Virus record (IMG/VR): IMGVR_UViG_3300042402_007908
Location: 1 to 50,682 of that record
Direction: 5' to 3' (one strand)
Length of the DNA stretch: 50,682 nt
Origin: a virus
Shown: in pieces, positions 31,456 to 39,748 of the stretch
Position numbering within the stretch: position 1 is the stretch's first letter
How the letters are laid out: the number at the start of each line of letters is the position of its first letter
Position numbers and translations under genes: made by a program
Notes under the pieces: model-generated
What the model saw: only the letters and a program-made list of their open reading frames with translations
Databases searched by the model: none
Told to the model about the DNA's origin: nothing

Positions 31456-32748
31456 ATGAAAACCATCCTATCCACCATTCTGTCAGCAGCCTTTGCAGGT
31501 GCTGCATTTGCCCAAGTTCCAAGCCTGATCAATTACCAAGGCCGCCTGACCGATGCCAATGGCGCAGCAGTCACGGGCACCAAGAATTTCTCCATCAGCA
31601 TTTACGATGCTGCCACAGGAGGAAATCTGCTCTACACGGAATCAATCGGCGCAGTGACCCTCGATGACAACGGGGTTTACAGCTTCCAGTTCGGGTCGGC
31701 CGGGACCAGCGACACCCAGGTAACAGAGACCATCGGCACCACGGAGGGTTCCACCCTCACCTACACCAAAACGCTCTCGAACACTCCGGTCGTCGCGAAT
31801 TCCATCACGGTTACGGACGGCACCAATTCCTGGAGCCAGTCGGTGGGTAATCCAGGCGTAGCAGCCACCGCCACGGCAAGCAGGGTTGCAGGCTTCGTGA
31901 TTGGAGCGGAGATCACCAATGGCGGATCAGGCTACACCAGTGCTCCTGAGGTGACCATTACCGGGGCTGGTTCGGGAGCTACTGCCACGGCAACACTTAC
32001 TGATGGCGTGGTTACGGGTATCACGATCAACAGTGCCGGAAGCGGCTACACAGGAGATGTGACGATCTCCATCGCTCCACCGGTCATTCCATTGCGCGTG
32101 GATTACAGTGGAGGGGCGATTACAGCCACTTATTCTTCAGCCCCTGCGTCAGGAATGACAATCACAGCCACCTACCGCTACGGCACGAATGGAATTACAG
32201 GTACCCTCAGTAGCGCTGCGGAGCATTGGATCGTGATTAGTGTCGACGGGGCTTTGCAGGGGAGCAGGCACAGATTGCTGGCCACACCATTCGCGCTTGA
32301 AGCGAAAGCCCTGCAAAAATTAACCAAAAGAAAAGTCCTCGCGGCCTGGAGTCTTCGCGATGCTGCAGCAGGTACCACCGCTGCCACTTTGTATAAAATT
32401 ATTTTGAATCAAGATAATCAGGGTCAGAGCAAAGCATTGTTCCGTGAAGTCGATCCGAGTATCAAAGAAATTACTAGAATTAGCACGTCTGTCGCTATTC
32501 AAAACGAACCTGCGGGAGGGGCATCATTAGAGCTCATCCGTGTCGATTCAAATGGGAATGAAGAAACAGTCCTTAACCTAGTGAGGAACAACTCAAGCGG
32601 TTCAATGATATCGGACAAGCGGATCCCTCTCGACTGGGATCAATACGAATACTATTTTAAACTCTATTATAGTGGATGGTATGATGGAGCGCGAGGTCAA
32701 ATTGGATCTGCTCTTCTTAAGCCCGTTGTGATTGATTACATTCAATAA
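31456..32748 (+). CDS. Secreted beta-rich protein with GSGY repeats
   Basis: A 430-residue protein with a signal peptide 'MKTILSTILSAAFAGAAFAQ'. It continues 'LINYQGRLTDANGAAVTGTKNFSISIYDAATGGNLLY', a domain found in secreted proteins of Verrucomicrobiota and relatives. The middle has 'ITNGGSGYTSAPEVTITGAG' and a related 'SAGSGYTGDVTISIAP' repeat, then a collar-like 'GSRHRLLATPFALEAKAL'. The last 130 residues are less GC-rich and unassigned. It could be a surface or fibre-like protein exported from the lysogen. Confidence 0.65.
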   Translation: MKTILSTILSAAFAGAAFAQVPSLINYQGRLTDANGAAVTGTKNFSISIYDAATGGNLLYTESIGAVTLDDNGVYSFQFGSAGTSDTQVTETIGTTEGSTLTYTKTLSNTPVVANSITVTDGTNSWSQSVGNPGVAATATASRVAGFVIGAEITNGGSGYTSAPEVTITGAGSGATATATLTDGVVTGITINSAGSGYTGDVTISIAPPVIPLRVDYSGGAITATYSSAPASGMTITATYRYGTNGITGTLSSAAEHWIVISVDGALQGSRHRLLATPFALEAKALQKLTKRKVLAAWSLRDAAAGTTAATLYKIILNQDNQGQSKALFREVDPSIKEITRISTSVAIQNEPAGGASLELIRVDSNGNEETVLNLVRNNSSGSMISDKRIPLDWDQYEYYFKLYYSGWYDGARGQIGSALLKPVVIDYIQ

Positions 32749-32779
32749 TTATAATCCTTTTGCTCTAACTAATAAAGGT

Positions 32780-33097
32780 ATGGCAAACAAAATATGCTTA
32801 GTTGAAAGAAAGAACTACTATGCAATCAAATCTGATTGCGGAGATCGATGGAATCTTGGATTGCTTGAAAAGGCCACAGGCGTACTTGCCGACAACAATG
32901 GCAAGCGGGGATCTCTCGGTGCTCTAATTGAGGCACATGGCGGATCTATAAGGCGCTGTGGGCGTAAATTCACCAAGTCTGCTGATGGGTCTTCTATGAC
33001 ATGCGGAGGCACATCCTATCTTGGATGGGTTGACTTTGGATGCCAAGCTTCTGCATTAGCATACTTGGAAAAATACTTTTCCATCAGGTATTGCTGA
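32780..33097 (+). CDS. Cysteine-containing hypothetical protein, 105 aa
   Basis: An AT-rich gene unlike the head and tail genes on either side. The product has several cysteines (for example 'CLVER', 'SDCGDRW', 'SMTCGG', 'FGCQ') and a basic middle. No signal peptide is clear. I set the start at 32780 after AAAGGT; the longer frame from 32732 overlaps the previous gene's end. Together with the previous gene's C-terminus it looks recently acquired. Confidence 0.45.
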   Translation: MANKICLVERKNYYAIKSDCGDRWNLGLLEKATGVLADNNGKRGSLGALIEAHGGSIRRCGRKFTKSADGSSMTCGGTSYLGWVDFGCQASALAYLEKYFSIRYC

Positions 33098-33130
33098 CGG
33101 GTTATGGCGATTTGACAGCGCAGCATTGGC

Positions 33131-33307
33131 ATGAGCCTAGAATCGGAAATCCTCGCTGACCTACGGCAGCTTCTATCAGAGCATGGAGTGAAAGCGCGGT
33201 GGAAGGGCATCGTCCTGCTCGTGCTCGTAAGCCGCGTTCGCAATGACCAGCAGATCGAGATGGGCTGCTTTACGGAATCACCTGAATGCTGCCAGCGCGT
33301 GCTGTAA
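33131..33307 (+). CDS. Small hypothetical protein, 58 aa
   Basis: A short frame with good codon pattern: 'MSLESEILADLRQLLSEHGVKARWKGIVLLVLVSR', then a Cys-rich tail 'CFTESPECCQRVL'. It lies between the cargo genes and the connector genes and probably belongs to the head-tail region. No family is recognised. Confidence 0.45.
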   Translation: MSLESEILADLRQLLSEHGVKARWKGIVLLVLVSRVRNDQQIEMGCFTESPECCQRVL

Positions 33308-33397
33308 TGGATGTAATCAGACCATTCCAAAGTTTAGTAATATTCCCCTGGTGGACGACACCGATCTTCTACACCTGATTGACACGCCACCCCGTGA

Positions 33398-33706
33398 GTG
33401 AACTCGCTCCAAGCCGCCGCAGCCGAGGCATTCGTTGAAATCCTGCGTGATGCAGGTGTGCCGGTGACCATCGGCGGCAAGGACTATCAGGCGATGGTCT
33501 CGCCGAGCGGACTTGCCGTCGATCTTGAGGAAGGCGGCTTCACGCAGGATGGCGCGCTTACGGTGAGGTTGCTCGTGGCGCACCTACCAACTCCCCTCCC
33601 CGCCCACAACGACACGATCCACATCGGGGGCGAGCGCTACAAGATCGAGGAGATCAACCGCAAGCCAGGCGCTGGCATCATCGAATACCGCGTGGCTCGT
33701 CGCTAA
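33398..33706 (+). CDS. Head-tail connector-like protein, 102 aa
   Basis: The GTG start is the first good one after the intergenic space. 'IHIGGERYKIEEINRKPGAGIIEYRVARR' at the C-terminus and its size resemble lambda FII or head-closure proteins that join the portal to the tail. It begins the tail operon. Confidence 0.6.
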   Translation: MNSLQAAAAEAFVEILRDAGVPVTIGGKDYQAMVSPSGLAVDLEEGGFTQDGALTVRLLVAHLPTPLPAHNDTIHIGGERYKIEEINRKPGAGIIEYRVARR

Positions 33707-33717
33707 CCATCACCGCC

Positions 33718-34119
33718 ATGAACCAAGCGATCGAAGACTATCTGGCCGAACTGATCACCTCCGTGCCGTTTGTTCCCGCGCCTGCGATTTTCACAGGGAC
33801 ATCATCCAGCATCCGCCCGCCTGAATCCCATGCGGTTCTGGTTCTAGCTGATTCGATAGAAACCGTGGTGGGGCCACTGCATCGGGCGACGATCAAGATC
33901 ATGGTGTCGTCCCCCACCGAAGACCGGGCGCAACACGCGGCACTCGCCCAAGCGGTAAAGGACGTGATGGAAGGCGCACTACCTGCGGCGAGCGGATTTA
34001 CGGTTGGAGGATTTAGGACGAGGTCACACGCCACCGCAGTGAGTGACGACGACCGCTGGCTCACCACTATCGAGGGGATTCTCGGGGTGGATTGGACGCC
34101 GGTTGACAACCCGCCGTAG
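33718..34119 (+). CDS. Tail completion/terminator-like protein, 133 aa
   Basis: Position and size correspond to lambda gpU or gpZ-type proteins that complete the tail end. 'ATIKIMVSSPTEDRAQHAALAQAVKDVMEGAL' is a beta-strand-helix arrangement typical of that class, and the C-terminus has 'WLTTIEGILGVDW'. Which of U or Z it is cannot be decided. Confidence 0.6.
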   Translation: MNQAIEDYLAELITSVPFVPAPAIFTGTSSSIRPPESHAVLVLADSIETVVGPLHRATIKIMVSSPTEDRAQHAALAQAVKDVMEGALPAASGFTVGGFRTRSHATAVSDDDRWLTTIEGILGVDWTPVDNPP

Positions 34120-34124
34120 GTGTC

Positions 34125-34439
34125 ATGCCCGCCACTTTCGGAGTCACCAATCTGCACGGACTCGCACCCGCCACCGGCCACGCCCAAGAAGCATCCGCCG
34201 ATGCGTCCATCGAAGTGGCCACCCTGCGTGACTCGCTCGGCATCACCGTGGTGGCCAAGCCGAAAAAGCTCATCACCCGCAGCATCACGCTTTCGGGCAA
34301 AGGCACCGTGAATTTTGGCGATGTCGCCGCCGGTGCGATCACCAAGGGCGCGGCGTTCGTGACCTCCGTCAAGGTGACCGAAAGCAACGACGATTTCCCA
34401 TCCTTCGAGATTCAGGCAGTCGCCTACGACGATATCTAA
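34125..34439 (+). CDS. Small tail protein, 104 aa
   Basis: A beta-rich protein ('SIEVATLRDSLGITVVAKPKKLITRSITLSGKGTVNFGDVAAGAITKG') in the tail tube region. With the next gene it forms a pair of small structural-type proteins. It resembles no named family that I can assign. Confidence 0.55.
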   Translation: MPATFGVTNLHGLAPATGHAQEASADASIEVATLRDSLGITVVAKPKKLITRSITLSGKGTVNFGDVAAGAITKGAAFVTSVKVTESNDDFPSFEIQAVAYDDI

Positions 34440-34454
34440 CTTCCCATCATTCCT

Positions 34455-34790
34455 ATGCCCGCCGCATTCAACGAAATCGGAGTCAAGTGCGTCACCGCCG
34501 CCCTGGTGGAGAGCGTGGACGTGCAGAAGCAACTCGAACACAAGATCATCAAGAAGAGCGATGGCGCATTCGAGACGGGCAACCGCTACGACCCGTCCTT
34601 CAGCTTCAGCGTCAAGGGTCGGGGTGTTGCTGATGAATCGCTGCTGGGCGGAGCCTCCGCCGCCTACGTGCCCGAACAGATCACCGGCGGAACCACCATC
34701 ATCACCACCGTCAAAAACTCCCAGACCAACGAGGACTACAACTCGTTCGAACTATCGGGAGTGAACCATCCCGGCGCAGGCGCGGCCTAA
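34455..34790 (+). CDS. Small tail protein, 111 aa, tube-like
   Basis: Similar in size and feel to the gene before it: 'KKSDGAFETGNRYDPSFSFSVKGRG' and 'GGTTIITTVKNSQTNEDYNSFELSGVNHPG'. It could be a tail tube subunit or a paralogue of it. Identification is by position only; the tube gene is normally larger. Confidence 0.55.
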   Translation: MPAAFNEIGVKCVTAALVESVDVQKQLEHKIIKKSDGAFETGNRYDPSFSFSVKGRGVADESLLGGASAAYVPEQITGGTTIITTVKNSQTNEDYNSFELSGVNHPGAGAA

Positions 34791-34814
34791 CTATTTTCCG
34801 AACAAGATCACCCC

Positions 34815-35282
34815 ATGAAAGAAGGAACCACCATCAGCGTCGTGCGCGATCACGACACGAAACCCACCGAAAGCCGCAACACCCGACTGGTTGCCGCAGC
34901 ACTCTCCAGCGGCGGCATGTTCGCCACCGAAGCCGCCTATTCCGACACGGTCGAACAGACGCCCAACGGCGCGAAGCGCACCGTCACCTGGCTGATGGAC
35001 GGCGCGGCGAAACTCAGCTTTGAGCCCATCGAGGTCGCGGAAAGCATCACCTTCGACGAGTTCCGCAAGCGCTATGAGTCCCTCGCCTGGTGCGAGGCCA
35101 ACGCCAACCACCCCATCGCCTATCTGCGGGCGATGAATGACCAGCACAACCGGCTGCTCGACAAGGTCAAGACGATGCGCCCGATGCTGCTGATCCGCAA
35201 AGGCAAGCGCATCGCCATCGTGCCGAGCGGTTCTGACGAAGCGTCGAAAGCCACCCGCGAGCAAATTCTCTCCGAATTCTAA
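34815..35282 (+). CDS. Hypothetical tail-region protein, 155 aa
   Basis: Lies just before the G gene. 'TTISVVRDHDTKPTESRNTRLVAAALSSGGMF' then 'VTWLMDGAAKLSFEPIEVAESITFDEFRKRYES' has mixed alpha/beta character. A basic C-terminal region follows ('RKGKRIAIVPSG'). No known family. It belongs to the tail operon by spacing (24 bases after the previous gene). Confidence 0.55.
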   Translation: MKEGTTISVVRDHDTKPTESRNTRLVAAALSSGGMFATEAAYSDTVEQTPNGAKRTVTWLMDGAAKLSFEPIEVAESITFDEFRKRYESLAWCEANANHPIAYLRAMNDQHNRLLDKVKTMRPMLLIRKGKRIAIVPSGSDEASKATREQILSEF

Positions 35283-35286
35283 CATC

Positions 35287-35706
35287 ATGAATGACCGCGA
35301 ACTTCAACTTGCCACCGGCATGATCGACAGCGGGGAACGCCGGATCGGCAATCTCAAGCTCCGTCCGTACACCATGGGCTCGATGCAACTGGCCTATCTG
35401 CTCAAGCTCACCATGTTCACCCGTGGCAAGGATGACCCACCTTTGGAGCTTGATGATTTGGAAGAGCAGCGACAGATCATGGCCTTTGCGTGGATGCAGT
35501 CGGCGGATGAAGATGACATCGCGGACGCCGTTCGTGACGACACCGTGGACCGCTGCGTGCTCAAGTTCTCCCTCAACGTCACCTTCGACATGCTCCCGGG
35601 GTTGATGGCGGAAATCAACCGGATCAACGCGATGCTTGCCGCATCCAGCGTCCGCGTCGAAAGCAAGTATCCGTCCAGCAATGACGATGCGCCGGGAAAG
35701 TCCTGA
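35287..35706 (+). CDS. Tail assembly chaperone G
   Basis: A 139-residue protein that starts 4 bases after its neighbour. 'LKLRPYTMGSMQLAYLLKLTMF' and an acidic middle 'QSADEDDIADAVRDD' resemble lambda-type G proteins. Near its end lies a GGGAAAG heptamer and the stop, after which the -1 frame continues as the T part, so two products (G and GT) are expected. The chaperone covers the tape measure protein during tail assembly. Confidence 0.8.
   Translation: MNDRELQLATGMIDSGERRIGNLKLRPYTMGSMQLAYLLKLTMFTRGKDDPPLELDDLEEQRQIMAFAWMQSADEDDIADAVRDDTVDRCVLKFSLNVTFDMLPGLMAEINRINAMLAASSVRVESKYPSSNDDAPGKS
35694..35700 (+). promoter_or_regulatory. -1 programmed frameshift slippery site GGGAAAG
   Basis: The heptamer GGGAAAG is in the correct phase (G GGA AAG in the G frame) four to ten bases before the G stop at 35704, identical to the lambda G-T slippery site. 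A -1 shift continues without a stop for 249 bases to 35948. Confidence 0.88.
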
Positions 35707-35948
35707 ACCCCGGCTGGCTGGCGAGTGCGGTATTCACCATCGCCAAGGACACCGGTTGGAGCGAGGACTTCATCATCTGGCAGTTGCCGATGGCGCGTGC
35801 CCTCCAGTATTACCATTGCTCGCTCCAAGCGGCCAATCTCTGGACGCTTGAACCACCCACCGAAGAGACAATGCAGGCACTCGCACCGGACGCGTTGATC
35901 GGACTCATCGACCGCATGATTGACGAAACCGAAAGTGACGATGGGTGA
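35700..35948 (+). CDS. T part of the G-T frameshift fusion
   Basis: The -1 frame after GGGAAAG reads 'VLNPGWLASAVFTIAKDTGWSEDF' and ends 'IDETESDDG'. It has no start of its own and is made only by frameshifting from the G gene, giving a GT protein of about 220 residues. It overlaps the start of the next gene (ATG 35941). In lambda, GT binds tube subunits while G covers the tape measure. Confidence 0.85.
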   Translation, partial: VLNPGWLASAVFTIAKDTGWSEDFIIWQLPMARALQYYHCSLQAANLWTLEPPTEETMQALAPDALIGLIDRMIDETESDDG

Positions 35949-36615
35949 TGAGGTGAAATTCAAACTGCATGTCGATGAGTTCCAGCGCGCCGCCGACCGT
36001 CTCGCTGCTTACTCGAAGCGCGACGGCGAGACCTTCATGAAGGAACAGGTTCGCGGCTTCATCCGGCACTTGTTGGATTTCACGCCTCCTAGCCGTGGCA
36101 GCACACGCGGAGTGAAGGCAAAGAAGCTGGGTGAGCAGGCGATTGTGGGCGACATCCGCGCCGTGTTTCGTGGTGTGTCCGATCCGAAGCGGGCGGATGT
36201 GGATTCGTTGGCGCAAATGCGTTCGGTGCTCAAGTCGCGGCGAAAGAGCGGGACTATGCGCGTGGCCAAGGGCGGCACCAAGCTCAAGGCACCGAAGGCG
36301 CTGATTGCCGAGTTGATCAAGGCGAAGAAGGCGCGGGTCGGCTATCTCGCATCGGCATGGGCGACGGCGGCGCAGAGTGTTGGAAAAATCCGAGTGCCCG
36401 CGTGGGTGTCGCGCCATGCCGCGCCGGGAAGCACCGACATCACTGTGAAGGATGGCGAGATCAGCGCGTCGATCACCAACGCGGTGGAGTGGGCCGCCAA
36501 GGTCAATGGCCTGCGGGCGCGGGTGAATGCCGCGCTCCGGGTGCAAACCCGCTCCATGGAAAAACGGCTGCTCTATTTCTTCGCCAACGTGAAGGGGAAG
36601 TCCGGCTTCGATTGA
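35941..36615 (+). CDS. Tail-region protein, 224 aa
   Basis: Starts inside the T stop (ATGGGTGA). The first half is charged and helical ('DEFQRAADRLAAYSKRDGETFMKEQVRGFIRHLL'), followed by basic Gly/Lys stretches ('RVAKGGTKLKAPKALIAELIKAKKARVGYLASAWATAAQSVG') and a beta-rich end. It lies between the chaperone and the tape measure. It could be a minor tail or gp10-like protein; not assigned. A TTG at 35920 gives a longer version but is less likely. Confidence 0.55.
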   Translation: MGDEVKFKLHVDEFQRAADRLAAYSKRDGETFMKEQVRGFIRHLLDFTPPSRGSTRGVKAKKLGEQAIVGDIRAVFRGVSDPKRADVDSLAQMRSVLKSRRKSGTMRVAKGGTKLKAPKALIAELIKAKKARVGYLASAWATAAQSVGKIRVPAWVSRHAAPGSTDITVKDGEISASITNAVEWAAKVNGLRARVNAALRVQTRSMEKRLLYFFANVKGKSGFD

Positions 36616-36633
36616 CATGCCACCCGTGGCCAG

Positions 36634-38328
36634 ATGGCCAAGCTCACCGCACTGCTGACACTCAACACGGCTGGATTCCAGTCCGCGTTGAAGACTGCCA
36701 AGTCGGAAACCAGCGGCTTGAAAAACTCGATGGCCGGCATGTCGTCGGGCGCTTCCAAGGGCTTTGCGTCGATGGGCAGCGCCATGAAATCCGTGGCCAA
36801 GGGAACGGCAGTTGTCGCCGCCGCTGTGGCAGCCGCAGGCGCGGCGATTGGCGCGTTGACCTACAAGCTGATCCTGTCGGGTGAGGCGGCTAACTCCGCC
36901 GACGCCCGCGTCCGCAACATCGCCAAGTCGATGGGGCTGTTCGGCGACCAGTCCGACGCGGTGGCCGAGCGACTCAACAACCTTGCAGACAAGATCGAGT
37001 TGCAAACCGGAGTTGATGGCAATGCGATCCAACTCACCCAGGCGAAGCTGCTCACCTTCAAGGAACTCGCCAACACCGCCGACGAATTGGGCGGCAACTT
37101 TGATCGGGCCACCCAAGCGGCGGTGGATATGGCGGCGGCGGGTTTCGGCGCTGCCGAACAGAACGCTGTCCAGCTCGGCAAGGCGCTGAACGATCCGGTC
37201 AATGGACTCGCGGCCTTGCGGCGTTCGGGCATCACCTTCACCGAAGACGAAAAAGCGAAGATCAAGACTCTGGCCGAATCCAACCGGATGCACGAGGCGC
37301 AGGCGTTGGTTCTCGCCGCCATCGAAAAGCAGGTCGGCGGCACGGCGGCGGCAACCGCGGACGCGTCCGTCCAGATCAAGGCCGCGCTGAATCAGGGATT
37401 TGAGGAAGTGGGAAAACCACTGGCGGCAGCACTCGCATCCATCACGCCGCAGTTCATCGAATTCGTGGAAATGGCAAAGCCCAAGCTGGCCGAAGCTGGA
37501 CAATTCCTGGTCGCGATCTTCCGCAGTGGCGAGGCGCTCAACCTCGTCTGGTCGTCGCTCAAGCTGGCGTTTGCGCAGAGCGTGAATTTCCTGTGGGCCA
37601 CGCTGCGGGCGACCATCGCCGCCACCGGCCAATACATCGTCGAGTATTTCAAGACGGCGGTCACCTTCTTCCAAGTCCTCACCACTCCCGAGTTCTGGAG
37701 CGGAATGGGCAATGCCATCATCGGAATTTTCCTATCAGTCATCAGCTTCCTGCAAAAGGGCTTCGCGGAGGTCATCGAGGTGGCACGTCCGCTGGCTGAA
37801 ATCTTTGGCAAGGGGGACGCCATCACCGGCATGCAGAAGACGATCCGCGAAAGCGCGGCGATCCTGGATGAAGACGCGGCGGCACGCTTCTCGAAGGCGG
37901 GCGATCTGTTGGAGCCTGCCGCCGAAAAGGTGGCGGCACGTCTGGCCGAGGCCGGTGCGAACGTGAAGGACCGCTTCAACGACGCTTTCGCCAACACCGC
38001 GGAGGCCATCGACACGTCTGGGATGAAGCGCGAGTTTGGTGAAACCGTGGAGCGCATCAAGGCGGCGATTCCCCCGGCCAAGGAGGGCAAGAAAGTTGGA
38101 ACGGGGGCAACGGCACAAGAGAAGCCCAAGGCCCCGGCAACCATCGCCAGTGGCGGCAGTGCGGCTCTCGGCGGCTTCGCCCAATCCATGAACGTGCTCT
38201 TCGGCCGCAGCGCCAACGCGGGACTGCTGGAAGAAAACAAACGGCAGACCGAATGGCTCAAGAAGATCCACGACAACACCCGCGCCAAGGACACTCCCAA
38301 GGGCGGGGGTGAGGCCGTCTTTGCATAA
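36634..38328 (+). CDS. Tail tape measure protein
   Basis: A 564-residue, alanine- and glycine-rich helical protein. It begins 'KLTALLTLNTAGFQSALKTAKSETSGLKNSMAGMSSG', the common opening of tape measures, then has a hydrophobic Ala-rich segment (about 55-80) and further long helices. The rest has phage tape-measure style repeats and ends in a charged tail. It sets tail length and is extruded at infection. At about 1.5 angstrom per residue this would suggest a rather short tail; that estimate is inferred from length only. Confidence 0.85.
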   Translation: MAKLTALLTLNTAGFQSALKTAKSETSGLKNSMAGMSSGASKGFASMGSAMKSVAKGTAVVAAAVAAAGAAIGALTYKLILSGEAANSADARVRNIAKSMGLFGDQSDAVAERLNNLADKIELQTGVDGNAIQLTQAKLLTFKELANTADELGGNFDRATQAAVDMAAAGFGAAEQNAVQLGKALNDPVNGLAALRRSGITFTEDEKAKIKTLAESNRMHEAQALVLAAIEKQVGGTAAATADASVQIKAALNQGFEEVGKPLAAALASITPQFIEFVEMAKPKLAEAGQFLVAIFRSGEALNLVWSSLKLAFAQSVNFLWATLRATIAATGQYIVEYFKTAVTFFQVLTTPEFWSGMGNAIIGIFLSVISFLQKGFAEVIEVARPLAEIFGKGDAITGMQKTIRESAAILDEDAAARFSKAGDLLEPAAEKVAARLAEAGANVKDRFNDAFANTAEAIDTSGMKREFGETVERIKAAIPPAKEGKKVGTGATAQEKPKAPATIASGGSAALGGFAQSMNVLFGRSANAGLLEENKRQTEWLKKIHDNTRAKDTPKGGGEAVFA

Positions 38329-38333
38329 CCGTC

Positions 38334-39071
38334 ATGTCCACCACCAACACCACAGTTCTCGAAGGAGCAAGCGGCGGGAGGGATGAAAACTTCATCTCGT
38401 CATTCTCCGTGCCGTATCACGCCAAGAGTATCGGCGAGGTCACTACCGTCGGGGAAAGGCGCTTCCGGGGACTGGTTGAATCCGGCCGTTCCTGGCAGGC
38501 GCTCAACGACGGCACCGACGGCTGGCTCGTCACCGTGAATTACAAGGGCTACAACACGGAATACACCCCGGACCCGGAGGAAACCGAGCAATGGAGTCTG
38601 GATTTTGATTTTTCCGAAGAGCCGATCGAATCGCACCCGAACCTGAAAATCATCAAGGACACCTACGGCGGCTATTACGAGGAACCGGGCGGGCCGCTCA
38701 AGTTCCCCGAGTTCATGCCCAAGGAGGCCAAGGGCAAGGGCGGACTCGGCGGCAAGGGCAAGGCCAAGCCCGGCGACAAGAACCCGATGTATGGCACCTC
38801 GACCTTCGCCGTGATGACGGCCCGCGTCAGGCGCACCTGGTCGTCCAAGCAGATTCCAAAGAACGCCGTGAACGACATCGGCAGGGTGTATTCCAGCATC
38901 CCCGGTGCGCCCAACGGCATCTCCGCCGTGGATTTCGGCGACCGGACGTGGATGGCGATGCCGCCCAAAATCTCCCAGAACGGCGACGTGTGGCGCATCG
39001 AGAACGAATGGATGCTCTCGCCGCCCAACGGCTGGGTCGAGGAGGTCTATCAGAAAGCGAGCAGGCAATGA
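38334..39071 (+). CDS. Tail-tip protein candidate, 245 aa
   Basis: Follows the tape measure at 5 bases. It contains 'VGERRFRGLVESGRSWQALNDGTDGWLVTVNYKGYNTEYTPDPEETEQWSLDFDFSEEPIESHPNL', a Gly/Lys-rich loop (about 130-150) and 'PPKISQNGDVWRIENEWMLSPPNGW'. Location suggests a distal-tail or tip role. No named family is recognised. Confidence 0.55.
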   Translation: MSTTNTTVLEGASGGRDENFISSFSVPYHAKSIGEVTTVGERRFRGLVESGRSWQALNDGTDGWLVTVNYKGYNTEYTPDPEETEQWSLDFDFSEEPIESHPNLKIIKDTYGGYYEEPGGPLKFPEFMPKEAKGKGGLGGKGKAKPGDKNPMYGTSTFAVMTARVRRTWSSKQIPKNAVNDIGRVYSSIPGAPNGISAVDFGDRTWMAMPPKISQNGDVWRIENEWMLSPPNGWVEEVYQKASRQ

Positions 39072-39748
39072 CCACGCGGGAAATCAAAGTGAGGAAGGGC
39101 GAGAAGGTCCGCGATGCGTGGGAACGCCTCGTGCGCTGGGTGGAAACGCTCAAAATCATCCCCGACGACGGCATCGAGGTGCGCGTCACTCGCCACGGGA
39201 CCATCGTCAGGGTGCGGGACAACGACACCTTCCGCCATCCGTTCCGGGTGAAGTTGAGTGGAAATGCGGTGCGCGTTTCGCCCGGGACCGTGAATGATCT
39301 GATTCCCGTCATCACCGAGAATGGCGAAAAGCGCCGCATCGACAACCGTGACAAGGACGGCGTCCGGGTGAAGGACCGGGACTGGCCGGCGCTCAAGCTC
39401 GATCCGAAGAAGGCATCCAAGGACGGGCGCATCTACATTTCGCTGCGCATCAAACAATCGGTGAGCGGCGGGATTTCAGGCGTGAAGGAAAACAAGGCGG
39501 GTGAGCAGGTGAGCGAGAATGTCGAAATCGTTCAGACCGACTCGGCCAAAGGCCCGCTCGACGGCTTCGGCTATTACCCGCTCGCGTTCCTCCGGGCATC
39601 GGCAGACGGCAGTTCGATTGAAGAGGTGTTCCAGATCGTCCACCACAACATCCGCTACGAATTCCAGGAGCGCCGACCGGGCGAAGCCGATCTCAAAAAA
39701 GACCCGGATGCGAAAGCCGTCGGCCGCCATCTTTTCATCCCGACATGA
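39068..39748 (+). CDS. Tail-tip region protein, 226 aa
   Basis: ATG overlaps the previous stop. A beta-rich N-terminus ('REIKVRKGEKVRDAWERLVRWVETLKIIPDDGIEVRVTRHGTIVRV') is followed by 'ALKLDPKKASKDGRIYISLRIKQSVSGGISG' and a C-terminus that couples to the next gene. Not assigned; the pattern is that of structural tail proteins. Confidence 0.5.
   Translation: MTTREIKVRKGEKVRDAWERLVRWVETLKIIPDDGIEVRVTRHGTIVRVRDNDTFRHPFRVKLSGNAVRVSPGTVNDLIPVITENGEKRRIDNRDKDGVRVKDRDWPALKLDPKKASKDGRIYISLRIKQSVSGGISGVKENKAGEQVSENVEIVQTDSAKGPLDGFGYYPLAFLRASADGSSIEEVFQIVHHNIRYEFQERRPGEADLKKDPDAKAVGRHLFIPT

Noticed and set aside
35636-35851. 71-codon frame overlapping the T part
   Set aside because: A shadow in another phase. 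The T frame has better protein character and the frameshift site.
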